From Aminobacter sp. HY435 (GTDB taxonomy: Bacteria > Pseudomonadota > Alphaproteobacteria > Rhizobiales > Rhizobiaceae): a stretch of DNA of 64,000 bases. The stretch lies in the NCBI RefSeq assembly GCF_027568395.1, contig NZ_JANKZL010000012.1, positions 156,311 to 220,310 on the forward strand. Reading direction: 5' to 3'. A program made the position numbers and the translations under genes. Every line of letters starts with the position of its first letter. Position 1 is the first letter of the stretch. The notes below the pieces were generated by a model, which was given only the letters and a program-made list of their open reading frames with translations, ran no database searches and was not told the origin of the DNA. Below are positions 1-9,114 of this stretch, in pieces.

Positions 1-1
1 C

Positions 2-211
2 ATCATCATCAGCCACAACATGGAGGACGTGCGCGCCGTGGCCGACCGCATCGTCGTGTTGCGGCTCGGACGCAACAACGGCGTGTTCTTGCCGGATGCC
101 TCCAACCAGGAACTCGTCGCCGCAATCACCGGCGCCACCGAAAATTCCGTTTCCAGGCGTCTCGACCGCAAGGCCGGCCTGGTCAGCGAAGCAAGCGAGG
201 GGGCAGCATGA
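2..211 (+). CDS. Sugar ABC transporter ATP-binding protein, C-terminal fragment
   Basis: Only the last 69 codons are in the window; the gene begins upstream. The visible part starts with the H-loop (IIISHNMEDV) followed by ADRIVVLRLGRNNGVF, the usual tail of the second ATPase domain of RbsA/XylG/MglA-type sugar importers, which energise uptake from the cytoplasmic face. Its TGA overlaps the ATG of the permease gene (ATGA), so the two are translationally coupled. The substrate cannot be read from this fragment; the downstream dehydrogenase and kinase suggest a pentitol or pentose. Confidence 0.85.
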   Translation: MIISHNMEDVRAVADRIVVLRLGRNNGVFLPDASNQELVAAITGATENSVSRRLDRKAGLVSEASEGAA

Positions 212-1470
212 GCCAGAACCTTTCCAACAATCTCGCTCAGGGCGAACCGAAGCTCGATCGCAGCGACGAACGCGTGCGGCGCGACGAGGGCGTCTTCGGC
301 ATGCTGCGCGGGTTTGCCGACCGCGTGCGCTCCGGCGACCTCGGCATGTTGCCGGTGGCGGTGGGCCTGATCGTCATCTCGGTCGTCTTCTCGGCGCTCA
401 ATCCGGTCTTCCTCGCGCCCAACAACCTGGTGAACCTGCTCTTCGATTGCGCCACCGTCGGCGTCATTTCGCTCGGGATCATCTGCGTCCTGGTGCTCGG
501 CGAGATCGACCTTTCGGTCGGCTCGATGAGCGGCCTGGCCTCGGCGATGGTCGGCGTGCTGTGGGTCAACCAGGGCTGGCCGGTTGCCGGCGCGATCATC
601 GCAGCGCTTGTCGTCGGCGCCTGCGTCGGCTTGCTCTACGCCAACCTCTACAATCGCCTCGGCATGCCGAGCTTCATCGCGACCCTCGCCGGCCTGCTCG
701 CATTGCTCGGCCTGCAGCTCTACATCCTCGGGCCGACGGGCTCGATCAACCTGCCTTATGCCTCGCCGCTCGTCCGCTTCGGTCAGATCCTGATCATGCC
801 GGACTGGCTTTCCTACGGTCTCGCGCTGCTGCCGGGTGCCGTGATGATCGCCAAGGGCATGCGCACCATGGGGCAGCGCCAGGCCGCCAATCTTTCGGCC
901 CAGCCGCTCGGGGCACTGATCCTGAAAGCCATCGTGCTGACGGTGGCGCTTGAACTCGCGGTCTTTTATCTCAACCTCGGTCGTGGCGTGCCGTGGATGT
1001 TTGGCCTGTTCGTCGCGCTTGCGGTGATGCTCAACTATGGGCTGACGCGCACCAAGTGGGGCCGCTCGATGTTCGCCGTCGGCGGCAACAAGGAAGCGGC
1101 GCGTCGCTCGGGCATCAACGTGCGGCGGATCTACATGAGCGCCTTCGTGCTGTGCTCGACGCTTGCCGCGCTGGGTGGCGTTCTGTCCGCCGCGCGGCTG
1201 GCCTCCTCAAGCCAGCAGGCCGGTACCGGCGACGTCAACCTGAACGCGATCGCGGCAGCCGTCATCGGCGGCACCAGCCTGTTCGGCGGACGCGGCAGCG
1301 CCTATTCGGCCTTGCTCGGCATCATCGTCATCCAGGCGATTTCGAACGGCCTGACGCTTCTGAACCTGAGTTCGTCGCTTCGCTACATGATCACCGGCGG
1401 CGTCCTGGCAATCGCAGTCATCGTCGACTCGCTCGCACGGCGCTCGCGCGTCAGCCACGGCCGTGCCTGA
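208..1470 (+). CDS. Sugar ABC transporter permease (XylH/RbsC type)
   Basis: A 420-residue integral membrane protein of the BPD_transp_2 family. After a charged cytoplasmic N-terminus of about 45 residues come the usual hydrophobic segments and the family signatures GEIDLSVGSMSGL (about residues 94-106) and GGTSLFGGRGSAY (about 354-366). It is longer than RbsC (about 320 residues) and matches the longer XylH form, with an insertion near residues 200-250. It overlaps the ATPase gene by 4 nt, and an SDR gene follows after 27 nt. The role as membrane channel is clear; the substrate is inferred from neighbours only. Confidence 0.9.
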   Translation: MSQNLSNNLAQGEPKLDRSDERVRRDEGVFGMLRGFADRVRSGDLGMLPVAVGLIVISVVFSALNPVFLAPNNLVNLLFDCATVGVISLGIICVLVLGEIDLSVGSMSGLASAMVGVLWVNQGWPVAGAIIAALVVGACVGLLYANLYNRLGMPSFIATLAGLLALLGLQLYILGPTGSINLPYASPLVRFGQILIMPDWLSYGLALLPGAVMIAKGMRTMGQRQAANLSAQPLGALILKAIVLTVALELAVFYLNLGRGVPWMFGLFVALAVMLNYGLTRTKWGRSMFAVGGNKEAARRSGINVRRIYMSAFVLCSTLAALGGVLSAARLASSSQQAGTGDVNLNAIAAAVIGGTSLFGGRGSAYSALLGIIVIQAISNGLTLLNLSSSLRYMITGGVLAIAVIVDSLARRSRVSHGRA

Positions 1471-1497
1471 CGCAATATTTCGAAATGGAGTTCTACA

Positions 1498-2226
1498 ATG
1501 GCTGATCTCATGAAGGGCAAGGTCGTCGCCATCACCGGCGCCGCCTCCGGCATCGGGCTCGAATGCGCGCGCACGCTTCTGGCCGAAGGGGCCAAGGTCG
1601 TCCTCATCGACCGGGCGCAGGACAGGCTCGAGCAGCTCTGCAAGGACTTGGGCCCGAACGCCCTGCCGCTTGTCGTCGACCTGCTCAAGCCGGCCGAGGT
1701 GTCCGGCATGCTGCCGCGCATCATCGAGATTGCCGGCGGGCTCGACGTCTTCCACGCCAATGCCGGCGCGTACATTGGCGGTCCGGTAGCGGATGGCGAT
1801 CCGGACGCCTGGGACCGGATGCTCAACCTCAACATCAACGCAGCCTTCCGCTCGGTCCATGCGGTGCTGCCCCACATGATCGCGCAGAAGTCCGGCGACA
1901 TCCTCTTCACCAGCTCGATCGCCGGTGTCGTGCCGGTCATCTGGGAGCCGATCTATACGGCGTCCAAGTTTGCCGTTCAGGCCTTCGTCCACAGCACGCG
2001 CCGCCAGGTGGCGCAGCATGGCGTGCGCGTCGGTGCGGTGCTGCCCGGTCCCGTCGTCACAGCGCTCCTCGACGACTGGCCGAAGGAGAAGATGGAGGAG
2101 GCGTTGGCCAATGGCAGCCTGATGCAGCCGAAGGAGGTGGCCGATGCGGTGCTGTTCATGCTGACGCGTCCGCGCAACGTGACCATCCGCGACCTGGTGA
2201 TCCTGCCTAACAGCGTCGATCTCTAG
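1498..2226 (+). CDS. SDR family dehydrogenase, probably a polyol (ribitol-type) 2-dehydrogenase
   Basis: A classical short-chain dehydrogenase of 242 residues. It has the Rossmann motif TGAASGIG at residues 13-20, NAG near 88-90, catalytic Ser140, and Tyr153-x-x-x-Lys157 in YTASK. The start is supported by a GGAG about 7 nt upstream. It lies between a sugar ABC permease and an FGGY kinase. The order importer, polyol dehydrogenase, ketose kinase is the standard rhizobial layout for pentitol use, here most simply ribitol to D-ribulose to D-ribulose 5-phosphate. The SDR assignment is certain; the ribitol specificity is inferred from context. Confidence 0.85.
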   Translation: MADLMKGKVVAITGAASGIGLECARTLLAEGAKVVLIDRAQDRLEQLCKDLGPNALPLVVDLLKPAEVSGMLPRIIEIAGGLDVFHANAGAYIGGPVADGDPDAWDRMLNLNINAAFRSVHAVLPHMIAQKSGDILFTSSIAGVVPVIWEPIYTASKFAVQAFVHSTRRQVAQHGVRVGAVLPGPVVTALLDDWPKEKMEEALANGSLMQPKEVADAVLFMLTRPRNVTIRDLVILPNSVDL

Positions 2227-2283
2227 TGCGCTCGACGCAGGACTTCCCTTCGCCGATCCAGTTCTGATTGCAGGCGGTAGACA

Positions 2284-3915
2284 ATGACCAACACTTCCTC
2301 CGCGCGCCCCACGGGCGGCGAACGCTATCTCATCGGCGTCGATGTCGGGACGGGCAGCGCCAGGGCCGGCCTGTTCGACCTGACCGGCACCATGCTGGCA
2401 TCGGCCAAGCGCGACATCACGCTCTATCGCGAGGCTGGCTCGATCGTCGAACAGTCGAGCACCGAGATCTGGGCGGCCGTTTGCGCCTCGGTTCGCGAAG
2501 CGGTCGCCAGGGCCGGCGTCGATCCGAACGCTGTCGCCAGCGTCGGTTTCGATGCGACCTGCTCGCTGGTCGTGCTTGGCAAGGACGGCAGCCCGCTGCC
2601 GGTCGGGCCGTCGGAAGATCCGCAGCGCGACATCATCGTCTGGATGGATCACCGCGCGGTCGCGCAGGCCGAACGGATCAATGCCCAGGGCCACGACGTC
2701 CTGCGCTATGTCGGCGGCCGCATCTCGCCGGAGATGGAAACGCCCAAGCTGCTGTGGCTGCGCGAGAACCGTCGCGCGGTCTTCGACGCCGCATGGCAGT
2801 TCTTCGACCTTGCCGACTTCCTCACCTGGCGCGCGACGGGCGATCTGGCCCGCTCGACCTGCACGGTGACGTGCAAGTGGACCTATCTGGCGCATGAGAA
2901 GCGCTGGGACCCGAGCTATTTCCGCCAGATCGGCCTTGGCGTGCTCGCCGACGAAGCGTTTGCCCGCATCGGCCAGGACGTGGTCGACCCCGGCTCGGCG
3001 GTCGGCAACGGCTTGAGCGCGCGCGCGGCCGAAGAACTTGGCCTGGTTCCGGGAACCCCTGTCGGCGCAGGGATGATCGACGCCCATGCCGGCGGCATCG
3101 GCACCGTCGGTGTAGACGGCCCGCCCGAAAGCAACCTCGGATACGTCTTTGGAACGTCGTCCTGCACGATGACGTCGACCGCCGAGCCGGTGTTCGTCCC
3201 CGGTGTCTGGGGACCGTACTATTCGGCGATGGTCTCGGGCATGTGGCTCAACGAAGGTGGTCAATCGGCCGCCGGTGCTGCCATCGAACAGCTGCTGTCT
3301 TTCCATCCGGCGGCCGGCAGGGCGCAGGAACTGGCCAACACTCGAGGCGTATCGCTTCCGGTCCTGCTCGCCGAACTCGCCGCGAAGAAGGTCCGCAAGC
3401 TGTCGCAGACGGTGGACCTGGCCGGCGGGCTTCACGTCGTTCCGGAATTTCTCGGCAATCGAGCGCCGTTCGCCGACCCGCATGCCCGCGCCGTCATCGC
3501 CGGCCTCGGCATGGAAAACGACGTCGACAACCTCGTCGCGCTCTACATCGCGGGACTGTGCGGCATCGGCTATGGGCTGCGCCAGATCATCGACGTACAG
3601 GCGTCGTCGGGCGCGCCGATCGACAAGATCGTCATCAGCGGCGGCGCCGGACAGCTCGATCTCGTTCGCCAGCTGCTGGCCGATGCGACCGGGAAGCCGG
3701 TGCTGGCAACGCAGGCCGAGGAGCCGGTTCTCCTGGGGGCGGCGATTCTGGGAAGCGTGGCTGCAGGGGTCTTTGCCGACATCGGCGCCGCGATGGCCAG
3801 CCTTTCGCGCACGGCCAGCACCTATGCGCCGGCCGATGGCAAGACGGCGGAGCAGCATGCCCGCCGCTACGCCGCTTTCCAGAAGCTCCAGGCGGTGGCG
3901 CGGGAAATCCGCTAA
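2284..3915 (+). CDS. FGGY-family carbohydrate kinase, D-ribulokinase-like
   Basis: A 543-residue FGGY kinase phosphorylating a sugar with ATP in the cytoplasm. The N-terminal phosphate-binding motif GVDVGTGSARAG is at residues 18-29. The probable catalytic base is Asp266 in GMIDAHAGG, and the C-terminal ATP site shows SGGAGQLDLVRQLLADATG (about 455-473). Length and the GMIDAHAG signature fit the pentulose-kinase branch (D-ribulokinase) rather than glycerol or xylulose kinase. It is the last gene of the operon, 57 nt after the SDR, and faces a convergent gene, with a bidirectional hairpin between them. Confidence 0.85.
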   Translation: MTNTSSARPTGGERYLIGVDVGTGSARAGLFDLTGTMLASAKRDITLYREAGSIVEQSSTEIWAAVCASVREAVARAGVDPNAVASVGFDATCSLVVLGKDGSPLPVGPSEDPQRDIIVWMDHRAVAQAERINAQGHDVLRYVGGRISPEMETPKLLWLRENRRAVFDAAWQFFDLADFLTWRATGDLARSTCTVTCKWTYLAHEKRWDPSYFRQIGLGVLADEAFARIGQDVVDPGSAVGNGLSARAAEELGLVPGTPVGAGMIDAHAGGIGTVGVDGPPESNLGYVFGTSSCTMTSTAEPVFVPGVWGPYYSAMVSGMWLNEGGQSAAGAAIEQLLSFHPAAGRAQELANTRGVSLPVLLAELAAKKVRKLSQTVDLAGGLHVVPEFLGNRAPFADPHARAVIAGLGMENDVDNLVALYIAGLCGIGYGLRQIIDVQASSGAPIDKIVISGGAGQLDLVRQLLADATGKPVLATQAEEPVLLGAAILGSVAAGVFADIGAAMASLSRTASTYAPADGKTAEQHARRYAAFQKLQAVAREIR

Positions 3916-3952
3916 GAGAACCGCGTAAGCTCAGTAGTGGACAAGATCGACG

Positions 3953-3993
3953 GCAACCCGCTCCACGAGCCGATCGGCCTCAGGGCGGGTTGC
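3953..3993. terminator. Bidirectional terminator-like stem-loop
   Basis: Perfect 9-bp arms GCAACCCGC and GCGGGTTGC enclose a 23-nt loop that contains the inner palindrome GCCGATCGGC. It lies in the 110-nt gap between two convergent operons, where a shared terminator is expected. There is no T-tract on either strand, so the function is inferred from position and symmetry. Confidence 0.55.
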
Positions 3994-4025
3994 GTCCATA
4001 AAACGGTTCGTCACGCGTGCTTGTG

Positions 4026-5708
4026 TCAAGCCAGCCTTGGAATGGCCTCGAGGAGCATCTTTGTATAGGCATCCTTCGGCGTTCTGAAGATTTCCTCGGC
4101 CGTTCCTTCTTCCACGATCCTGCCGCGATACATCACCGCAACGCGATCACACAGGTGGCGTACGACCGACAGGTCGTGGCTGATAAAAAGCAGTGTAAGG
4201 CCAAGTTCTTTGCGCAGGGTCAGAAGCAGGTTCAATATCTGTGCCTGGATTGATACGTCCAACGAGGCGACAGGCTCGTCACAGACGATCACATCGGGGC
4301 GCATTGCAAGCGCGCGGGCGATTGCAACGCGCTGACGTTGTCCTCCGGAGAATTGGTGCGGATAGCGATCGGCAACCGCGGGATCCAAACTCACGGCCTC
4401 AAGCCATTTTGCGACATAGCTGCGTGCGCCAGCCCGGGTTGTCAGTCCATGGGCGATTGGGCCTTCGGCAATGGATTGACCGATGGTGCGACGGGGGTCG
4501 AGCGATGCGAAAGGGTCCTGAAATATCATCTGCACCTTGGTCGTCAGCTTCCGTCCCAGCTGATTTTCCAACATGACCGGCGCACCAGCGAGCCTGATTT
4601 CACCCTCGGATGGACGATAGATGCCGCATACCATGCGTCCCAGCGTGGATTTTCCCGACCCCGATTCTCCGACCAGCCCGAGGGCTTCACCCCTGGCAAT
4701 GGAAAGACTGACGTCGTTGACTGCGAGAACCGCCTTTTTCTGCTTGACGACGCCCAGCCTCTCGCCGATGCGCCCCCAAAAGCCGGTCTTCCATTCGAAG
4801 CGCTTGATCGCACCTTTCACGGTTACGAAGTCGGGATCAGGCTCGACCGCGACGGTGACGTCGCTTTCATCCGAAGCGTCAGTTTCGCGTGCCCGTGCGC
4901 CCAGAAGTTGGCCCGGCTTGGCGCGCGACGGCAATGCGTCCAGCAGCAGTTGCGTATAGGGATGGGCGGGAGCACGCAGCACATCGCCCGCCGGACCGGT
5001 TTCCACGATCTTTCCGGATTTCATCACCGCTATGCGTTTCGAGATAGACGCCACGGTAGCGAGATCGTGGCTGATCCAGATCATCGAGATGCCAAGCTCG
5101 GCGACCAGCGCCTTGACTTCGACAAGGATCTCGGCCTGGACCGAAACATCGAGCGCGGTCGTCGGCTCGTCGGCAATGACCACCTTGGGCTTGTGCAGCA
5201 AGGCAATGGCAATTGCCACGCGCTGGCGCATGCCGCCCGAAAACTGGTGCGGATAAAAGTCCACTTTCTGTTCCGGGTCGACGATACGTACCTGCCGCAG
5301 CGCTTCGACACAGCGCACACGTGCATCCGCATTGGACAAGTTCTCATGCGCCCTCAGAGCCATTGTCATTTGGTCGAGAACTGACAGAACCGGGTTGAGT
5401 GTCATCATCGGGTCCTGAAAGACCATCGAGATTTCCCGGCCGCGGATCTTGCGCAGTTCAGTCTCGTTGAGACCGACGAGTTCGCGTCCTTCCAGCTTGA
5501 TGGAGCCCTGAACGATGCGCCCCGGCTTGTCTATCAGGCCAATCAGCGAGAAGCCGGTGATTGATTTTCCCGAGCCGGATTCACCGACGAGGCCGAGGAT
5601 TTCACCGCGCTCCAGATGGAGCGAAATGCCATCGACGGACTTTACCGTGCCGCTGCGCGCTTCGAAATGGGTGTGAAGATCGGTGACTTCGAGCAGGGGG
5701 GTCGTCAT
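4026..5708 (-). CDS. Dipeptide/oligopeptide ABC transporter, fused double ATP-binding protein (DppD-DppF)
   Basis: A 560-residue protein with two complete ATPase domains joined in one chain. Each has a Walker A motif GESGSGKS (about residues 41-48 and 346-353), a signature (FSGGMRQR and FSGGQRQR), and Walker B plus H-loop ([11 protein letters not shown], then [11 protein letters not shown]). Each domain is followed by the oligopeptide-transporter C-terminal region. It powers a peptide-class importer with the two permeases transcribed just before it, overlapping the nearer one by 4 nt. Fusion of the two ATPases is known in the family (GsiA-like) but contrasts with the separate ATPases of the second peptide importer in this window. 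Confidence 0.93.
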   Translation of the reverse strand: MTTPLLEVTDLHTHFEARSGTVKSVDGISLHLERGEILGLVGESGSGKSITGFSLIGLIDKPGRIVQGSIKLEGRELVGLNETELRKIRGREISMVFQDPMMTLNPVLSVLDQMTMALRAHENLSNADARVRCVEALRQVRIVDPEQKVDFYPHQFSGGMRQRVAIAIALLHKPKVVIADEPTTALDVSVQAEILVEVKALVAELGISMIWISHDLATVASISKRIAVMKSGKIVETGPAGDVLRAPAHPYTQLLLDALPSRAKPGQLLGARARETDASDESDVTVAVEPDPDFVTVKGAIKRFEWKTGFWGRIGERLGVVKQKKAVLAVNDVSLSIARGEALGLVGESGSGKSTLGRMVCGIYRPSEGEIRLAGAPVMLENQLGRKLTTKVQMIFQDPFASLDPRRTIGQSIAEGPIAHGLTTRAGARSYVAKWLEAVSLDPAVADRYPHQFSGGQRQRVAIARALAMRPDVIVCDEPVASLDVSIQAQILNLLLTLRKELGLTLLFISHDLSVVRHLCDRVAVMYRGRIVEEGTAEEIFRTPKDAYTKMLLEAIPRLA

Positions 5709-6595
5709 TTCTTCAGCCTTGGATTGAGCTGGTCACGCACTTGGTCGCCAACGATGTTGATTGCCATGATCAACACGATCAGGGCCACGCCGGGGTAGAT
5801 CGAGATCCAGTACCGACCCGACAGAAGATATTGGAAGCCGGTCGAAATCAGCATGCCCAGCGAAGGTTCCGTGGGCGGCAGGCCGACACCGAGAAACGAC
5901 AGGGTGGCTTCGAGCGAGATCGCGCTTGCCACCTGCACGGTTGCAACGACGATCAACGGAGGCAGCGCGTTGGGCAGGATGTGGCGAGTTACGACGAACC
6001 AGCCGCTCATCGGAACCGAGAGCGCCGCTTCCACATAGTCCTTGTGCCGTTCGGCTGAAGCGGCACCGTGCGCCGTGCGGACGAAATAGGCGTATTGCGA
6101 GAACACCAGCGCAACGATCAGCTGGCTTTTGCCCTGCCCGAGAAGGGCGGCCACGACGAAGGCGAGAAGAATCGCCGGGAATGACAGCTGCAGGTCGACC
6201 AAGCGCATGACGAATGCTTCAAAGCGGCCGCCGACATAGGCTGCCGTCGATCCCACGAGGGCACCGATCGTGAAGGCGATGGCACCGGCCACAAGTCCCA
6301 TCTGGAGCGAAATCCGCAGCCCGTAAAGGATGGCGGAAAACAGGTCCCTGCCTTGGCTGTCCGTTCCAAGGATATGGATGTACCCGCCCTGCCCAACATA
6401 GCCCGGAGCCTTTCGGGCATCGCGCAACACCAGGTTCGAAAGGTCGTATGGATCCTGAGGCGCGATGAGCGGTGCAAAGACCGCGAGCACGATGATGGCA
6501 ACGACAGCAACCGCGGCTGCCACCGCCGCCGGATGCCGGCAAAATTCGGCCCAAAAGCCAAACGACGTCCGAGGCTTCGACAAGGTCGCGGTCAT
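5705..6595 (-). CDS. Peptide-type ABC transporter permease (DppC-like)
   Basis: A 296-residue inner-membrane protein of the BPD_transp_1/OppC class. The N-terminal OppC region carries one membrane segment, then GTDSQGRDLFSAILYG (about residues 77-92), which marks DppC proteins. Near the C-terminus is the EAA loop-like ATLSFLGVGLPPTEPSLGML. It overlaps the upstream DppB-like gene and the downstream ATPase gene by 4 nt each, so the three are translationally coupled. The cognate binding protein is probably the divergently transcribed gene at 9115-10692. Confidence 0.93.
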   Translation of the reverse strand: MTATLSKPRTSFGFWAEFCRHPAAVAAAVAVVAIIVLAVFAPLIAPQDPYDLSNLVLRDARKAPGYVGQGGYIHILGTDSQGRDLFSAILYGLRISLQMGLVAGAIAFTIGALVGSTAAYVGGRFEAFVMRLVDLQLSFPAILLAFVVAALLGQGKSQLIVALVFSQYAYFVRTAHGAASAERHKDYVEAALSVPMSGWFVVTRHILPNALPPLIVVATVQVASAISLEATLSFLGVGLPPTEPSLGMLISTGFQYLLSGRYWISIYPGVALIVLIMAINIVGDQVRDQLNPRLKK

Positions 6596-7566
6596 TTTCC
6601 ACCTCCTTTGCGCATGCGCGGATCAAGCACTGCGTAGGCAAGATCGACGGCGAGATTGATCGTGATGAACAAAAGCGACACCAGCATGAGATAAGCGACC
6701 ATGACCGGGCGATCGAGCGAGGTGATGCTGTCGATGATCAGCTTGCCGAGGCCGGGCCACGAATAGATCGTCTCGGTTACCACTGCGAAGGCGATGGTCG
6801 AACCCAGCTCCAGCCCGAAGACGGTCACCAGCGGGATGGAGATCAGGCGCAGGACATGCTTGCGCAGGATGGTGTGTTCATCGATCCCGGCGGCACGGGC
6901 GAACTTGATGGTATCGGTCAGCATGACCTCCCGCGTGCCGGAGGCCGCGAGCCGGATCATCATCGACATTTTGAACAAGGAAAGGTTGATGGCCGGTAGC
7001 GCCAGATGATGCAAGCCGGTGGGCGTGAGAAAGCTCCAGGGGACACCGAACAGCGTAACTGTTTCGCCGCGTCCTCCGGCCGGCATGATGCCGAGCTGCA
7101 CGGCAAAGACCATGATCAGCATCAGCCCGATCCAGAATGTCGGTACGGAAAAGCCAAGTATGGACAAGGCCATGATCGCCTTGGAAAGCCAGCTGTCGGG
7201 CTTGTATCCGGCGTACACGCCGAGAGGTATGCCAACGACGCTGGCCAGCAGGATCGCTATCACGGCCAGTTCCATCGTCGCCGGAAGGCGGGATGCGATG
7301 AGCTCGGAAACCGGCATGTTGTAGACGAAGGAGCGGCCCAGGTCGCCATGAAGCAGGCTGTTCATGAAATGCAGATATTGCTGCCAAACCGGAAGATCGA
7401 GCCCGTATTGCGCAATGACCCGCTGGCGGATCTCCTGCGTCGCATCGGGAGAAATCAGCACGTCCACCGGGTTGCCGATGACGAAGACGCCTAAGAATAC
7501 CAGCATCGACATGACCAGCATGACCAGCATTGCCTGCCATATCCGCCGAACAATAAATGCAATCAT
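6592..7566 (-). CDS. Peptide-type ABC transporter permease (DppB-like)
   Basis: A 324-residue permease beginning MIAFIVRRIWQAMLVML, the usual DppB first membrane helix. The C-terminal half carries the conserved FGLELGSTIAFAVVTETIYSWPGLG segment of the family. I chose the ATG at 7566 because it puts the first helix at the N-terminus and has an AGGG about 5 nt upstream; an in-frame ATG at 7587 would add seven residues. It pairs with the DppC-like gene it overlaps. The creatininase-family gene lies 69 nt upstream on the same strand. Confidence 0.9.
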   Translation of the reverse strand: MIAFIVRRIWQAMLVMLVMSMLVFLGVFVIGNPVDVLISPDATQEIRQRVIAQYGLDLPVWQQYLHFMNSLLHGDLGRSFVYNMPVSELIASRLPATMELAVIAILLASVVGIPLGVYAGYKPDSWLSKAIMALSILGFSVPTFWIGLMLIMVFAVQLGIMPAGGRGETVTLFGVPWSFLTPTGLHHLALPAINLSLFKMSMMIRLAASGTREVMLTDTIKFARAAGIDEHTILRKHVLRLISIPLVTVFGLELGSTIAFAVVTETIYSWPGLGKLIIDSITSLDRPVMVAYLMLVSLLFITINLAVDLAYAVLDPRMRKGGGK

Positions 7567-7635
7567 CAGCCCTGTTCCCGCTCGCATCCCGCCAGCATGC
7601 TGTCGGGGTTATTTGTGCATCCCGTCGTTGCCCGA

Positions 7636-8337
7636 TCAGTGCCAGTCATTCTCTAGCAGCGCGCGGGTTTCCTTGACCGCCACGTCCCAGATCGCCAGCA
7701 TGTCGGCGTCGGGCCGTTCGTACAGGCCGTGGTAATTACCCTCGCCGAGACGCTCGCGCTTGCGCCCTGCATCGACGCGTGACAGGCCGTCGAAATCGAC
7801 GCGCTCCTGGACGTGCGCCGGCTGTGCGACGCCTTGCAGGCGGGTCCACGGAAAATTCTCCATCCAGGACGCGTGCGAGGCGCGGTTGTCGATTTCAAGC
7901 ACCTTGGCCATCGTCTTGGGAGCGCGCCACCAGTCGTGCATCTTCACGCTGGCCTGCCGATTGCGGTTCAGCCATTCGGAGATGACAGTTGCCGCCGGCG
8001 TGTTGCCGCCATGTCCGTTGACAACAAGGATGCGCCGGAAGCCGGAGTGGTGGAGGCTGTCGAGGATGTCTTCAATGACGCCGACATAGGTGCGGAGGCT
8101 AAAGGACACGGTGCCGGGGAAGTCGGCGAAACTGGAGGCCAGGCCGTAAGGCACGACCGGAAAGACCGGCACGCCTGACGGTGCGGCTGCATCCAGCGAA
8201 ATCTTTTCCGCGAGGATCATATCCGTGCCGAGGCTCAGGCGCGCATGCTGCTCGACGCTGCCGATCGGCAGAATGCAGCGATCGTCCGTCTTGATGCGCT
8301 CTTCGACCTGAATCCAGTTCATCGCATTGATATGCAT
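7636..8337 (-). CDS. Creatininase family amidohydrolase
   Basis: A 233-residue metal-dependent amidohydrolase fold. Metal ligands typical of the family are visible: Glu29, His31 and Asp39 in GSVEQHARLSLGTD, and the NGHGGN loop at residues 107-112. I chose the ATG at 8337, preceded by AAGGA 7 nt upstream, over an upstream in-frame start at 8439 whose extra 34 residues do not look like the family. Relatives open cyclic amides (creatinine) or cleave formamides and amides in cofactor pathways, so the substrate is open. It leads the peptide-importer operon, suggesting the imported compound or its product is an amide. Confidence 0.85.
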   Translation of the reverse strand: MHINAMNWIQVEERIKTDDRCILPIGSVEQHARLSLGTDMILAEKISLDAAAPSGVPVFPVVPYGLASSFADFPGTVSFSLRTYVGVIEDILDSLHHSGFRRILVVNGHGGNTPAATVISEWLNRNRQASVKMHDWWRAPKTMAKVLEIDNRASHASWMENFPWTRLQGVAQPAHVQERVDFDGLSRVDAGRKRERLGEGNYHGLYERPDADMLAIWDVAVKETRALLENDWH

Positions 8338-8423
8338 CCGAAATTCCTTCCCGACCTGTTCGCTTTCGTCTCTTGCGGAGATGATTTCCAAAACCTGTAA
8401 CCTCGAAAGCCCACCGCACACAA

Positions 8424-8490
8424 GTTCCAAGTGGAACAAAAAACGTGTTTGACATCGCCTATTGTGCCGGTATTTTGTTCTAAATGGAAC
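8424..8490 (+). promoter_or_regulatory. MarR-gene promoter with two flanking operator-like palindromes
   Basis: A perfect dyad GTTCCAAGTGGAAC (8424-8437) and a near copy GTTCTAAATGGAAC (8477-8490) lie 53 bp apart, about five helical turns. Between them is a strong sigma70-like promoter: TTGACA at 8449-8454, a 16-nt spacer, and TATTTT at 8471-8476. The second dyad sits at the expected transcription start. The arrangement fits repression, probably by the adjacent MarR protein acting on its own gene and perhaps also on the divergent creatininase/importer operon, whose start is 87 nt away. Confidence 0.7.
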
Positions 8491-8509
8491 TTAATCGCTG
8501 GAGGGGCGA

Positions 8510-9079
8510 ATGGACGATCTGGTCAGGATCGCGCTTTTCGAAGGCCGCGCCGGGCGTGCGGAAGCGGTGAATGAAAGGATCGACGAGAGCGACATCCTGC
8601 ACGCCAAGCTGTGGTCCAACCCGTGCTGGCTGTCGTTCCGCATCAACTATCTCGCCCTGCACTACAACAATCCGGTCTACGGCATGATCGGCGCCGACCA
8701 TGACCTGTTGCGGCCGGAATTCGTGGTGCTCTACTCGCTGTTTCTGAGAGATCGCACGACGCTATCCGAAGTCGTCGCCGGTTCCGGGTTCCCCAAGAAC
8801 ACGCTGAGCCGCGCCACCAAGAAGCTGACCCGGCTCAAGCTGATCCGGCGCGAAGAAGACCTCGGCGATCTTCGTCGCGTGGTGCTGTGCCTCACCGACA
8901 CGGGGCGAGCCGTCGTCGAGGCCAAGATGGCGCCGATGATCAAGCGTGAACGCATGATGCTCGAGACGCTGAGCCCGGCCGAACGCATGATGCTGTCCGA
9001 TATTCTCGCCAAAATGGTCATCGCGTCCCGCGATTGGCCGGAAACGATCTTCTCCGACGCGCCTGCGATCGAAGAGTAG
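8510..9079 (+). CDS. MarR family transcriptional regulator
   Basis: A 189-residue winged-helix regulator. The central region (about residues 65-130) has the MarR layout: LRPEFVVLYSLFLRDRTTLSEVVAGSGFPKNTLSRATKKL as HTH, then LIRREEDLGDLRRVVLCLTDTGRAVV as the wing. The start is fixed by GGAGGGG at 8500-8506. It is divergent from the creatininase/importer operon and is followed after 35 nt by the solute-binding protein. It has about 60 extra N-terminal residues, which may be an effector or dimer region. Its likely targets are the two palindromes in its own promoter; the ligand is unknown. Confidence 0.88.
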   Translation: MDDLVRIALFEGRAGRAEAVNERIDESDILHAKLWSNPCWLSFRINYLALHYNNPVYGMIGADHDLLRPEFVVLYSLFLRDRTTLSEVVAGSGFPKNTLSRATKKLTRLKLIRREEDLGDLRRVVLCLTDTGRAVVEAKMAPMIKRERMMLETLSPAERMMLSDILAKMVIASRDWPETIFSDAPAIEE

Positions 9080-9114
9080 AAAACCGCGGAATCAAAAAAG
9101 GGAACTACATAGCT

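Noticed and set aside
1207..3858. Very long minus-strand open frame (883 codons) across the sugar operon
   Set aside because: It is antisense to the permease, SDR and FGGY kinase genes, which have clear motifs; the translation is Arg/Asp/His-rich without any domain, as expected for a shadow frame in GC-rich DNA.
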